A stretch of 11,072 nt of DNA from Alphaproteobacteria bacterium (GCA_027366195.1 DAHXKW010000176.1:1-11072), one strand, 5' to 3'. Positions 1 through 8,035 are shown, counted from the stretch's first letter. Translations and numbers: made by a program. Notes: generated from the sequence alone by a model not told the origin.

Positions 1-2945
1 GGATTGCTGTAGGAGGTTAACGTAGCTAACCAGTCCTGGTTGTTTATAATTTTTTGCCGTAATGATTCAATAAGGGCTAAATCACCCGCTTTTTTATATA
101 CGACTAATAAAGGAATCATAACATTAGGGTTTGAGAAGTAAAATGTACTAATAGTTGTTTTTGTATCGCCTAGAACTTCTGTTAAAAAGTCTTGACGAAC
201 CTCTTGGTCTAAAAGTCGTAAAACTAGCGTAAATAATGTTTGTTGTAAAAATGGTTTTGTTATATTAACGACCTGCGTATTTGTAGTTTGTAAAGATGTT
301 ATTACTTTTTCAAAGTCTAAAATTAAGTTGTCTTTATCCTCTTCCGTCACAGGTATGAGTGATTCCAATATTTCAGGAGTTGCTACGCTATCTAAACATG
401 TCATCATATTGCTGCATAAAGAGATAGGGTAGCTACCATTTTGTGGGTCATCATAGCATAGTCCAGCAATTATAGACTTACATACTTGATGCGAAGGTAG
501 GCCGTTGAGGATATCCAATAAGTTATCATACCCACTGGCAAACGCCCGCATTAAAATGGTTGATTTATTAAGTGGTAGGTCATTGAGGGCATCTATTATA
601 GTTCCCTTGTCATAAATTTTTACGACTAGCCGGATATGTGCGGCTGCTTCTTCTTTGATTGTTTCGTCAAACGCAGAGTGTAAGGCTTGTATAAAATTAG
701 GTTGGTTATAAATTTCACCAATAAATCTTGTTATTTTATGATAGTTAACAATACCATTTGACTCCTTTGTTTCTAAAGCATTCAAACTGTCCAATATATC
801 TTGGTAATCATTTGTTTGAATCATTTTTAAATTAATTAAGTTTCTGAATTCGTGTAACTGGGAGTCTTTAACCTTGGATAGCATAATTAACAATGCATGA
901 TACATTGGTTCGCTTTTTTTTCTTACGTCATCAAGCTGTTGGAAAATAGCTCCAGCCTGTGATTCACCCATGATATTACTGAACAAAAGTTCTATCTTTC
1001 CGGAGGTCATAATGTCATCAATGATTTGCTGTCTATCTGTTGGTGTTTCTGACATTAAGGAAGCGTAATAACTTCTTGTATCAGCATTTGTGTTAGAAAG
1101 TTGTGTCAGTAATCGGACAAAACGATATTGATCTGTTTGGGGAAGCATAAATGTATTATATTGGTCTACGATATTATCAGGGGAGCAATTATCGTTGATA
1201 ATACTTATGAATCCAGATAAAGCTTTCCAAGAACCATCTGCATCTTGGAATAACAGGCCGTCAACCACACCAACTAGGGCTTTGTTATCTATGATTCCAC
1301 TAATGAAAAGTTTGTAGATAGTGCCGTCTTGTGTACATAAAGCATTTAATATAGTCAAAGATTTATCAGGTCCGTTGTTTGTATTATCGCAACTGATGCG
1401 ATCTATGGCTAAATACTTATCGCGTATAAATGGAACAAACAGGCGTGTTAATTGTCGGCTATTCAATGCGTTGATAGAATTAGCAATGTTTTTAAACATT
1501 TGCTGATCATGGATCTTATTTGTAATAGTATTCATAAAATCTGCAATTTGATCTTCTTTAGGGTTTTCTGATGGGTCCTCATTTGTTCCTATTTTAAACA
1601 CCCCAGCCAGTAGGAATGGTAGATTTTCTAATTTTTGGAATAAAGTGAATAATGTTGGTGTTGCGGAGGCTAATAAATTGTCGCGTGTAGAGCTGTCCAG
1701 CATTTGTAACTCTAATATGAGATTTTTGTGAATATTGCCTTGGGCATCAAAGAAATACTGATAAATATTTGTAGAAGATGCTTCAATAGATTGAATCAAG
1801 TGAGGAAGAACATTAGTCTGTTCAATGGAATATAGGTAAGCTGCAAGTAATTGATCTATATCTGAAGAAGAGAGGGTTGCTGTAAAATCAAAGAATTTAT
1901 TGGCTATAACAATATCTGCAGCATTAGTCCATACGAATTCTTGGATCAAAGTTTGGACATCTTCAGCCGATAGTTTACCGATGGATGCCAAAATGGGATG
2001 AGGTAGATTATCTTTTAATAAACGTTGTAGAAGAGCTTGAATACGAGCATAACCGTTATTTCCAAAGGCGACAGCCAGGTTTACTAATCCCTGTAAGATC
2101 GTATCTTGGGAAATCAACAATAACTGTTTAAGTACGTAAGAGACATCAGTATGTGATGGGGTAAAGAAGTTGGAAGATATTTTTTGCTGCCACAATAACC
2201 TGTCTTGAACAGAAACTATTGAATATCCGGTTAATGCTTTTAAAAGGGATGTTTTGTTCCCAGCCGGAATGGTTGAATCTATAAATATAGAATGAATGTC
2301 AACAACAGAATTTTTAGCGTTAAGAGCTTGGTCCACAATACGTATTATATCTAGTCTAGTAGATTGATATAAGTTTATTAGGTTAAGGAATACGCTTTGA
2401 CTGCTCGCTTTAATCACATTTATAAATCCAGTTGCGACCATGTGGGGGATATCAGGGCCGAAAATAAGGTTGCTAAATAGCAGGCGCATTGTTCCCTGAT
2501 CTTGTATAGTACTAATTTTTTTCCATACAGATGGGTCTATATTTTGATTAAGTAGGTTAGTAATAAAGCTTGGTGAGAGAGTATTAAGTGCATCAAGAAT
2601 ATTCGGAAATGTTTCTATAGCGGTATGATTTGCTGCAATATTATTTGATTCTAAAACGCCTTGAAATATTTGAGTTTTTTGTCCATAGGTAGTTTGCATG
2701 TCGTCGAGTAAATCTAAGGATAATTGAGGGAAAATTGTATTTATTTCTGGTAGTTTGTTGATGATTTTTAAGGCGTCATAACGTTTTTTACCACCTCCAT
2801 AAATATAGTTTAGATAGTTTTGAGCACTATTAGGATCCGTATTACATGTACTTTGTATTAGCTCCCAGAAATTTGGAAATTCATTTTTTGTAAGGTCATA
2901 CTCGTTATTGAGCCCAAGAGTTTGGAGCAAGTCAGAAAAAAACAT
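1..2945 (-). CDS. Very large helix-rich protein of unknown function (partial, runs off left edge)
   Basis: Reading the minus strand from ATG at 2945 gives 981 consecutive sense codons with no stop before the window ends, so the C-terminus lies outside. The first in-frame stop upstream is TAA at 2957-2955, and ATG 2945 is the first start after it. I see no signal peptide, membrane segment, catalytic motif or known domain. The protein is rich in Leu, Ile, Asn, Gln and Ser, with many short amphipathic stretches resembling an alpha-solenoid. A loose motif recurs: GTMRLLFSNLI near residue 151, GTIYKLFISGII near 541 and GKIELLFSNIMG near 649. Codon use is AT-rich like its neighbours. It is divergent from the repeat membrane protein at 3054 and appears to share a leader motif with it. 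A host-directed effector or a structural scaffold are both possible; neither is shown. The reading frame is certain, the function is not. Confidence 0.9.
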   Translation of the reverse strand, partial: MFFSDLLQTLGLNNEYDLTKNEFPNFWELIQSTCNTDPNSAQNYLNYIYGGGKKRYDALKIINKLPEINTIFPQLSLDLLDDMQTTYGQKTQIFQGVLESNNIAANHTAIETFPNILDALNTLSPSFITNLLNQNIDPSVWKKISTIQDQGTMRLLFSNLIFGPDIPHMVATGFINVIKASSQSVFLNLINLYQSTRLDIIRIVDQALNAKNSVVDIHSIFIDSTIPAGNKTSLLKALTGYSIVSVQDRLLWQQKISSNFFTPSHTDVSYVLKQLLLISQDTILQGLVNLAVAFGNNGYARIQALLQRLLKDNLPHPILASIGKLSAEDVQTLIQEFVWTNAADIVIANKFFDFTATLSSSDIDQLLAAYLYSIEQTNVLPHLIQSIEASSTNIYQYFFDAQGNIHKNLILELQMLDSSTRDNLLASATPTLFTLFQKLENLPFLLAGVFKIGTNEDPSENPKEDQIADFMNTITNKIHDQQMFKNIANSINALNSRQLTRLFVPFIRDKYLAIDRISCDNTNNGPDKSLTILNALCTQDGTIYKLFISGIIDNKALVGVVDGLLFQDADGSWKALSGFISIINDNCSPDNIVDQYNTFMLPQTDQYRFVRLLTQLSNTNADTRSYYASLMSETPTDRQQIIDDIMTSGKIELLFSNIMGESQAGAIFQQLDDVRKKSEPMYHALLIMLSKVKDSQLHEFRNLINLKMIQTNDYQDILDSLNALETKESNGIVNYHKITRFIGEIYNQPNFIQALHSAFDETIKEEAAAHIRLVVKIYDKGTIIDALNDLPLNKSTILMRAFASGYDNLLDILNGLPSHQVCKSIIAGLCYDDPQNGSYPISLCSNMMTCLDSVATPEILESLIPVTEEDKDNLILDFEKVITSLQTTNTQVVNITKPFLQQTLFTLVLRLLDQEVRQDFLTEVLGDTKTTISTFYFSNPNVMIPLLVVYKKAGDLALIESLRQKIINNQDWLATLTSYSN

Positions 2946-3053
2946 TTTTGATATTTACAATAATCCTCTAATTATATTTTATTATTAAAATACTATTTTT
3001 TAAAACATTTTTTTGTTTATACTATAATTAAAAGAGGATTTATTTTTATTGCG
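2946..3053. promoter_or_regulatory. Divergent intergenic region with mirrored TATAAT/AGAGGA leaders
   Basis: On the plus strand TATAAT lies at 3023-3028, followed by AGAGGATT at 3033-3040, upstream of ATG 3054. On the minus strand TATAAT lies at 2976-2971, followed directly by TAGAGGATTA (2970-2961), upstream of ATG 2945. The two leaders therefore carry nearly the same block in opposite orientation, differing by two added A residues. TATAAT would serve as the -10 box, but no clear TTGACA-like -35 is present on either side. AGAGGA resembles a Shine-Dalgarno site but lies 15 and 18 nt from the start codons, farther than usual. The block could equally be an operator read from both sides. The repeated block is directly visible; its role is inferred. 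Confidence 0.45.
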
Positions 3054-4118
3054 ATGGCTAAGCAACCTTCACCAAAAGCTAAATCTAATAAAAAATCTTT
3101 AAAGAAAACAGACAATATACTCTCAACATTAACATCAGATTTAAATGCTTTTTCACCGATTCCCATTTCAGAAAGTGACATGATTTCTCTTAAAGACAAA
3201 GCATTCTCTTTTTTAGGGATTGGGAATTCTTCCGATATTTTTTCCAGCAGTGACCTTATAGAAGAAGGGATGTCGATTTGGAATGCGATAAAATCTAGTC
3301 CTAATTTTTCTACGATGCTAATTAGTTTAATATGCGCTTTTTTGTCTAGTGCAGCTTTTTATTGGGCTGGGAAAGCGATGGTTAAGGCTAAATTGGATGA
3401 GATGTTTGATGAAAAAATACCTCGTTATAAAAATTTAGTTTATAGTATAGGCGGTATTCAAAATGTAGATATTGATAGAGTCCTGCTAAGAGACGATATG
3501 AGTGAAGATTATTTTAAAACTGATTCAGCCAGTGGTAATGTGGTTTTAGATATAGAGCAATTACTTGTTAAGCACAAGGTTGTCCAGTCTTTAACTGATC
3601 AACGCAGACTTAATCCAGAAGAATTATTATCCAAAGCAGACCTGGATGAAAAAGTTTTTAGTATGGGTGAAGCAGATGGTCTGATTTCAATCGATATAAA
3701 CAACCTTATCCAAGAATATAACCTGGTCCAAACTACAAGCAAAATTAATCAGCTTAATGTAGACAGTGTTTTAATGCGTGATGATATTCCACCATATATT
3801 TTGGGATCAACAGGAAGTAATCTGGAAAATTTAGGTGTTTTAGATGCCCAGTTTAATGATGGCGCACTCATTGTGAATTCAACAGCAGCAAAAACATATG
3901 CCGCTTTGTTAAATAAGAAAAAACCTGTTGTGCCACAAAAACCAATTACACTTATTATTTATGATGATTGTGATATGAATGTTTTAAGTGCAATAGCAGT
4001 TCAATTAAGTGGTCAAGTGGTTTTGGACATTTCTAATTATAGTCAGGATTTAACACTTTTTGATGCTTTGAATCTTAATTATGTTAATAGTCGAGCAGTG
4101 GTATCCTCTACCTCCTAG
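3054..4118 (+). CDS. Single-pass membrane protein with three tandem ~47-residue repeats, unknown function
   Basis: This 354-residue protein has a Lys/Ser-rich N-terminus (1-20), a hydrophobic segment at about 85-106 and a larger C-terminal part. The lack of a cleavable signal suggests an internal signal-anchor; which side the C-terminal part faces cannot be decided here. Residues 134-276 form three related units starting near 134, 181 and 230. Each has a D/NxxxxLLxxxDL or VLxRDD core, a turn, a VxDIxxL/IxIDINNL strand-helix and usually a closing VVQS/LVQT. Units 1 and 3 share RVLLRDD and SVLMRDD. A KKKPVVPQKP linker (288-297) leads to a last domain (298-354) with a hydrophobic strand and a DDCD motif. 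The start is the ATG after AGAGGA at 3033. I do not recognise the family. Position opposite the giant gene, with similar leaders, suggests they are expressed together. Confidence 0.88.
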   Translation: MAKQPSPKAKSNKKSLKKTDNILSTLTSDLNAFSPIPISESDMISLKDKAFSFLGIGNSSDIFSSSDLIEEGMSIWNAIKSSPNFSTMLISLICAFLSSAAFYWAGKAMVKAKLDEMFDEKIPRYKNLVYSIGGIQNVDIDRVLLRDDMSEDYFKTDSASGNVVLDIEQLLVKHKVVQSLTDQRRLNPEELLSKADLDEKVFSMGEADGLISIDINNLIQEYNLVQTTSKINQLNVDSVLMRDDIPPYILGSTGSNLENLGVLDAQFNDGALIVNSTAAKTYAALLNKKKPVVPQKPITLIIYDDCDMNVLSAIAVQLSGQVVLDISNYSQDLTLFDALNLNYVNSRAVVSSTS

Positions 4119-4196
4119 TTTTTTTTGAGTATGATTAAAAGTGTAACTAGGGATTATGCTTGTTTGTTTTTTTGCAATATTATTAAGATAAATTGT

Positions 4197-4206
4197 GTGT
4201 ATACAC
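4197..4206. promoter_or_regulatory. Perfect 10-bp palindrome before the lipoprotein start
   Basis: GTGTATACAC is a perfect palindrome ending 5 nt before ATG 4212. It could be a small operator or a short hairpin limiting initiation, or chance in AT-rich DNA. If translation began at the TTG 4125 or ATG 4131, it would be coding. Confidence 0.2.
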
Positions 4207-4211
4207 TTCCT

Positions 4212-4718
4212 ATGACTATGAAAAATAGATTAATTTTCAGCCTTATGTGCTGCATTATAGTAATGAGTTGTTCTGCAAAAAATCAAAATATCTATGTGGG
4301 TTGTCAAGATTTTTCTGTTGTAAAGACTATTTTTACCAAATCTTATATGCAGCAATTTTATGAAGACATTTTGTCTAAACAGTGCGTTGAAAAATTTGAG
4401 GATTATTTTACAAAGAACTGTCGAATACAAATTAATGGTAAAATTTTTGATGCTAGTTCTTTTAAACAACGGATGCGTTGGCTAAAAGCTCATACAAAAT
4501 CTATTAAAGTTGAGGTGGTGAATTTTTTCGTTTCACAAGATGGTACGCAAATAACAGATGCGCATATTAGTTATTCTATAGATAAAAAAGGAATTTATAG
4601 AAAAGTTTTCGTCATCCAGCAGTCAGTTCTAGAAAATGGAAAAATTAAGTTCTTCACCGATGCTACTTACATGATTGAAGGTGGTGATAAAGATTTAGCA
4701 ATAGCAACAGCGAAGTAA
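4212..4718 (+). CDS. Small putative lipoprotein with NTF2/SnoaL-like domain
   Basis: The frame is open from a TTG at 4125 (197 residues). The start at ATG 4212 (168 residues), or ATG 4218, is preferred because it puts a classic export signal at the N-terminus: MTMKNR, a hydrophobic core, then VMSC, an acceptable lipobox with Cys about 20 residues in. The mature part reads like an NTF2/SnoaL-like fold: a helix pair (SYMQQFYEDILSK), a DYFTKNCRIQING strand region, and a final beta-sheet ending near FFTDATYMIEGG. Such domains bind small ligands or act as assembly modules, so no substrate can be named. No good Shine-Dalgarno precedes either start; a perfect palindrome, GTGTATACAC, lies just upstream at 4197-4206. 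The gene follows the repeat membrane protein on the same strand and is probably co-transcribed. The lipoprotein call is moderately sure; the fold rests on pattern reading. Confidence 0.72.
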   Translation: MTMKNRLIFSLMCCIIVMSCSAKNQNIYVGCQDFSVVKTIFTKSYMQQFYEDILSKQCVEKFEDYFTKNCRIQINGKIFDASSFKQRMRWLKAHTKSIKVEVVNFFVSQDGTQITDAHISYSIDKKGIYRKVFVIQQSVLENGKIKFFTDATYMIEGGDKDLAIATAK

Positions 4719-4766
4719 TGGATTTTATCTTGCAAGTTAATGAGGAGTTTAAGAACTGTTACCTGA

Positions 4767-5066
4767 CTATTGTATGCGCTTTTTGGCAACTGTCAGTATA
4801 CTAATAGTTTGGTCATCAATAAATTCACCCCCATCCATGCCGTATTGTGTAATTTCATAAAAACCACTTTTGGCCAGCATATCGCGTAACTCTTGTGCTG
4901 TACAAATTGAACCTGTGCCGCAAGTCATATCCAAGACAGTTTTAACATTATGTTTTATCAGTATCTGTTCTATGACTTGATTCTTAATTTCTGTATCATC
5001 ATTGATATTGAACATATCAAAATATTCTGGGTATTTTTGGTATTCAAGAGGTAATCCTAACCGCAT
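4767..5066 (-). pseudogene. Class I SAM-dependent methyltransferase remnant with large internal deletion
   Basis: The 99-residue reading frame joins two ends of a class I methyltransferase. Residues 1-53 resemble the family N-terminus (EYQKYPEYFDMF) and include motif I at about 44-53, VLDMTCGTGS, the S-adenosylmethionine-binding loop. Residues 54-99 resemble the usual C-terminus: TAQELRDMLAKSGF followed by an acidic turn (DGGEFIDDQTISILTVAKK). In the family, roughly 140 residues holding motifs II-VI lie between these parts, and they are missing, so an active fold is not expected. The deletion keeps the frame. Translation could still occur: AGGA lies about 5 nt before ATG 5066, and the gene starts 11 nt after the PotD-like gene on the same strand. 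A small functional derivative is less likely but not excluded. Confidence 0.75.
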
Positions 5067-5077
5067 GATGGTCCTAC

Positions 5078-6199
5078 CTAATAGTTGATTAAAGGGAGTT
5101 TTTGTAAGAAGTGTTGCCAGTAGCGGAGTAGTTCGCTATTTACAGATTTTGGTCGCAACGGTAAAACAATAAGTTGGTCAATAGGCGTATTTAGGAAATA
5201 CGCTGGATCTAATTGTTTCTGAAAGCGGTGTGATACAGTATTAGGTATCTTAGAATGCCTTGTAATGGCTATAGCATTTTCTTCCTCTAGGCAAAAATCG
5301 ATAAATTTATGGGCTAGTTCACTGGCTTGAGATGTTCTCGGAATTGCAAAACAATCAATGTACATCCTTTTTTCTTCAGCAGGCCTGACAAAGACAAGCT
5401 CAATGCCATTTTCTTTTGCATCAATAATTGCTCTTGCAGCCTCATCAGATAAGGCCTGAGTATATAGTAATTCATCAACTAAAACATCATTAATATAGCG
5501 GTTGTTGCTAAACCGTCTTATGTAAGGTCTGATATTGTGCAGTGTATTATATGCTTGATATAAGGCTTGTCTGTTTTGTGTTTGTGGTAGATATCCGAGG
5601 TAGCATAAGGCTGCACCAAATACATCTTGCCAATCGTTTAACAAACCGATTCCATATTGACTGAATTGTTTTACTAACCTTGGATTAAAAAAGTACTCAT
5701 AAGATTCTGGTTGTACAGAAAGTCCAAGACATTTGATTCTAGTCTGATTATATAAAATACCAAAAGTTCCATAACCAAAAGGAACTAGATATTTATTTGT
5801 TGGGTCAATTGTTTTCATTTTTTCCCAAAAGATGGGAAAAATGTTTTTATAATCTTTTATCTTTTCTTTGGTAATAGGGAGTAGTAAGTTTTGTTGGATA
5901 TAGCGAACGAGAACTGGCGTAGCAGTTGGTGTGATGAGATCGTATCCAGAAAATCCACTGTTTAGTTTTGTTTCCAGGACTTCCTGAGAATCAAAATAGT
6001 CAATAATTAGTTTAATATTATTTTTTTTTTCGAATTCCTTTAATAATGGGAGAGGAAAAAACTCGGACCAGGTGAGAATTTGCAATTCTTGCTGCTTATG
6101 ATCATGAAAAACGAGGTAAAATAAGTAGATTACAATGGTAAATAATAGTATAAACCTTAGAAACTTAGTACGTAGAAAACGGTGTATTATTAAGAACAA
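5078..6199 (-). CDS. PotD/PotF-like (spermidine/putrescine-type) substrate-binding protein, membrane-anchored
   Basis: At 373 residues this is near the usual length for periplasmic polyamine-binding proteins of ABC transporters. Typical segments are present: ILTWSEFFPLPLLKEFEKK (41-59), an SGYDLITPT loop (84-92), TNKYLVPFGYGTFGILYN (134-151), LNDWQDVFGAALCYLGY (187-203) and IDCFAIPRT (281-289). By recall of E. coli PotD, the WTEY ligand loop is partly kept as WSEF and the D of FWMD is kept. The serine/tyrosine loop (PSTYY, here PTATP) and the WNG tryptophan are not, so the ligand may differ from spermidine. The N-terminus is basic with a hydrophobic segment at 15-31 and no lipobox, so it is probably a signal-anchor. 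The start is odd: TTG 6199 with no clear ribosome site; there is no in-frame ATG between the TAG at 6221-6223 and this segment. No permease or ATPase partner is in the window. Confidence 0.85.
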   Translation of the reverse strand: MFLIIHRFLRTKFLRFILLFTIVIYLFYLVFHDHKQQELQILTWSEFFPLPLLKEFEKKNNIKLIIDYFDSQEVLETKLNSGFSGYDLITPTATPVLVRYIQQNLLLPITKEKIKDYKNIFPIFWEKMKTIDPTNKYLVPFGYGTFGILYNQTRIKCLGLSVQPESYEYFFNPRLVKQFSQYGIGLLNDWQDVFGAALCYLGYLPQTQNRQALYQAYNTLHNIRPYIRRFSNNRYINDVLVDELLYTQALSDEAARAIIDAKENGIELVFVRPAEEKRMYIDCFAIPRTSQASELAHKFIDFCLEEENAIAITRHSKIPNTVSHRFQKQLDPAYFLNTPIDQLIVLPLRPKSVNSELLRYWQHFLQKLPLINY

Positions 6200-6253
6200 A
6201 GGATTAATAAATAATATGACCTAAATTATCCTACGCTGCTTTTTTAAGTTTTG

Positions 6254-6556
6254 CTAACCTTCTGCTGACCTTTTCCCATCACTTTTGGGTTTGAATAACT
6301 TACGTATGCGTTGAAAAATCATATAGGAACCAAGCCCCATGATGACGTAAGGTGTGCAGGTAACAACAGTTGAGAAAAATGAACGTCTCGAATTGGCTTT
6401 GTTGTTCATGTCATATTCAATTTTTGCTTCAATTGCTTCTGAAACGGACTCTATGATTTCTTGTTCATGGTCGATTGAATTTGTGAGCATATCTTCTTTT
6501 TTGCGATACCCTTGTGGTTTAATTGGATCAACCATATTGTCACCAAGTGTTACCAT
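6254..6556 (-). CDS. Small single-pass membrane protein, unknown function
   Basis: The frame encodes 100 residues from ATG 6556. A better start is probably ATG 6535 (93 residues, MVDPIKPQ), because GGTGA lies 4 nt before it while nothing resembling a ribosome site precedes 6556. The protein has an acidic, helix-prone segment (about 28-50, with EQEIIESVSEAIEAK), a hydrophobic stretch at about 60-82 and a basic tail (RIRKLFKPKSDGKR) that would favour a cytoplasmic C-terminus. No family is recognised. It sits between the secretion ATPase and the PotD-like gene on the same strand, 88 nt after the former, so it could be part of one transcript. Confidence 0.6.
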   Translation of the reverse strand: MVTLGDNMVDPIKPQGYRKKEDMLTNSIDHEQEIIESVSEAIEAKIEYDMNNKANSRRSFFSTVVTCTPYVIMGLGSYMIFQRIRKLFKPKSDGKRSAEG

Positions 6557-6644
6557 ATATTATTAATTTAAATTAGTTTTAATTAAAAAATCAATATTTG
6601 TTTCTAAAAGTCTTTATTTTTTACCAGATTCGTTGTCTCTTAAG

Positions 6645-7997
6645 CTAATAGTGTGCGAAATGATTTGTTTTATTTAGCAAAGGTGGTAAATCATGTAATG
6701 CACCATTGGAAACAAGGTGTTGTTTAATTTTTGTATCGCATAATAAAAGCTCTGCTTGAAGACGGAAACAGTTGTGATCTGAATATAGTTTTTGAGCGAG
6801 TATGCCAAGTAACTGAGTTCCTAATGCTGTTTGGGATATACCAAAATCTAAAAATCTATATAAAGCATCTAATGCACAGTGGGTATGTGTTGTTGCACAA
6901 ACCAGGTGACCCGTCATGGCTGCGCGCAAACTTAATTCAGCAGTTTCTTTATCTCGAATTTCTCCCACGAAAATAATATCAGGGTCATGTCTTAAAATTG
7001 ATTTAAGTCCATCTTGATAAGAGAAGATTTCAGGGTGGCGTATTTCAGTTTGTTGAATAGGAGGTAGAATATATTCAACAGGATCTTCTAAAGTCATGAT
7101 TTTCTTATTATATATGTGGGGCTGAAATAAGCTATACAAAGTCGTCGTTTTACCGGATCCTGTTGGTCCAGTAATCAAAAATAAGCCGGATGGGGTGTCT
7201 ATTATTTCATTTAAAATTTTTGAAAAAGGTTCAGGGAAACCTAATTCTTTAAGAGATCCTACTTTATGATGTTGGTATAATATTCGAATTGTTACGGTCT
7301 CTTCCCCAAGAGTAGGATGAATAGCGATCCGGCAGTTAATTTCATGACCCGCAAAAGTTCCATTAATTTGACCATTTTGAGCACGGCGTGTTTCTGTGAT
7401 ATCTAGTAGTGCTCTGATTTTAATTTGATTAATCAAAGCTCGCCATTTCTCCTTAGCAATAATACTGTGTTGTTTTATAACCCCATAAATTCTAAAAGAT
7501 AAGCGAACGAACATGTCATCATGCAAGAAATGTATATCACTAGCCGATTTTTTTATTGCTTCCTCTAATATTTTTGTGAGTAAATCATTTGTGCTAACGG
7601 CGTTGGCTTTGTGTATAAATTTTTGTATGCAAGAAGGCGTACTTATACCAATTTGATTGATGGTAAATTCCCGCCTTAACTTATCAAGTATTACAACATC
7701 AAAAGGATCTTTAGTTAGTAGCCAATAGATGTTATCTTTTTTTGCGATAAGCACACCTTGTTCATGGTATATATACTCCCAAGTTTGATTTGGGGAGATA
7801 AATTGGAAGTTTAAAATTTCTGAAAGGATACCATAAAGTACATGGGCAGACACAAATTGATAATTGACTAGTTCATCAATAGATAAATTTTGAACATATC
7901 CAAGATTGTAGTCAGATAAAAATTGTCTTTCAACAAGAATATTAAATAATTTCCGGCGTAATTGAGGGGATAACAAAATGTAGTGCAAAACAAGCAT
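6645..7997 (-). CDS. GspE/PulE/PilB-family secretion or pilus assembly ATPase, short form without zinc finger
   Basis: All core ATPase motifs are present in the 450 residues: Walker A GPTGSGKTT (277-285), the Asp box TLEDPVEY (302-309), Walker B ILRHDPDIIFVGEIRD (334-349) and the His box TGHLVCATTHTHCA (362-375). The N2-type domain is seen from about 135 (LLTKILEEAIKKSASDIHF) to 240. Such proteins are cytoplasmic hexamers that power type II secretion or type IV pilus assembly. Full-length members have a tetracysteine zinc-binding insert (CxxC...CxxC) after the AQRL motif; here AQKLYSDHNCFRLQAELLLCD goes almost straight on to the C-terminal helices, so the insert is missing. The first ~130 residues resemble a shortened N1 domain. 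ATG 7997 has AAGG directly against it, so TTG 7988 is a possible alternative start. No other secretion or pilus gene is in the window. Confidence 0.92.
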   Translation of the reverse strand: MLVLHYILLSPQLRRKLFNILVERQFLSDYNLGYVQNLSIDELVNYQFVSAHVLYGILSEILNFQFISPNQTWEYIYHEQGVLIAKKDNIYWLLTKDPFDVVILDKLRREFTINQIGISTPSCIQKFIHKANAVSTNDLLTKILEEAIKKSASDIHFLHDDMFVRLSFRIYGVIKQHSIIAKEKWRALINQIKIRALLDITETRRAQNGQINGTFAGHEINCRIAIHPTLGEETVTIRILYQHHKVGSLKELGFPEPFSKILNEIIDTPSGLFLITGPTGSGKTTTLYSLFQPHIYNKKIMTLEDPVEYILPPIQQTEIRHPEIFSYQDGLKSILRHDPDIIFVGEIRDKETAELSLRAAMTGHLVCATTHTHCALDALYRFLDFGISQTALGTQLLGILAQKLYSDHNCFRLQAELLLCDTKIKQHLVSNGALHDLPPLLNKTNHFAHY

Positions 7998-8035
7998 CCT
8001 TATCTTAATTGTGCTGTAAAAATGTTAATAAAATC

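Noticed and set aside
1321..1506. 61-codon plus-strand frame inside the giant gene
   Set aside because: It lies wholly antisense to the long open minus-strand frame and has no family features or ribosome site.
4100..4126. Possible terminator: GGTA-loop-TACC followed by eight T
   Set aside because: The stem is only 4 bp, lies at the end of the coding region and is separated from the T-run by six bases; too weak to call.
4125..4211. Upstream extension of the lipoprotein to TTG 4125 or ATG 4131
   Set aside because: The extension would place 29 residues with no clear export signal before a very good lipoprotein signal starting at 4212.
6354..6566. 70-codon plus-strand frame
   Set aside because: Antisense to the small membrane protein gene and without protein-like features.
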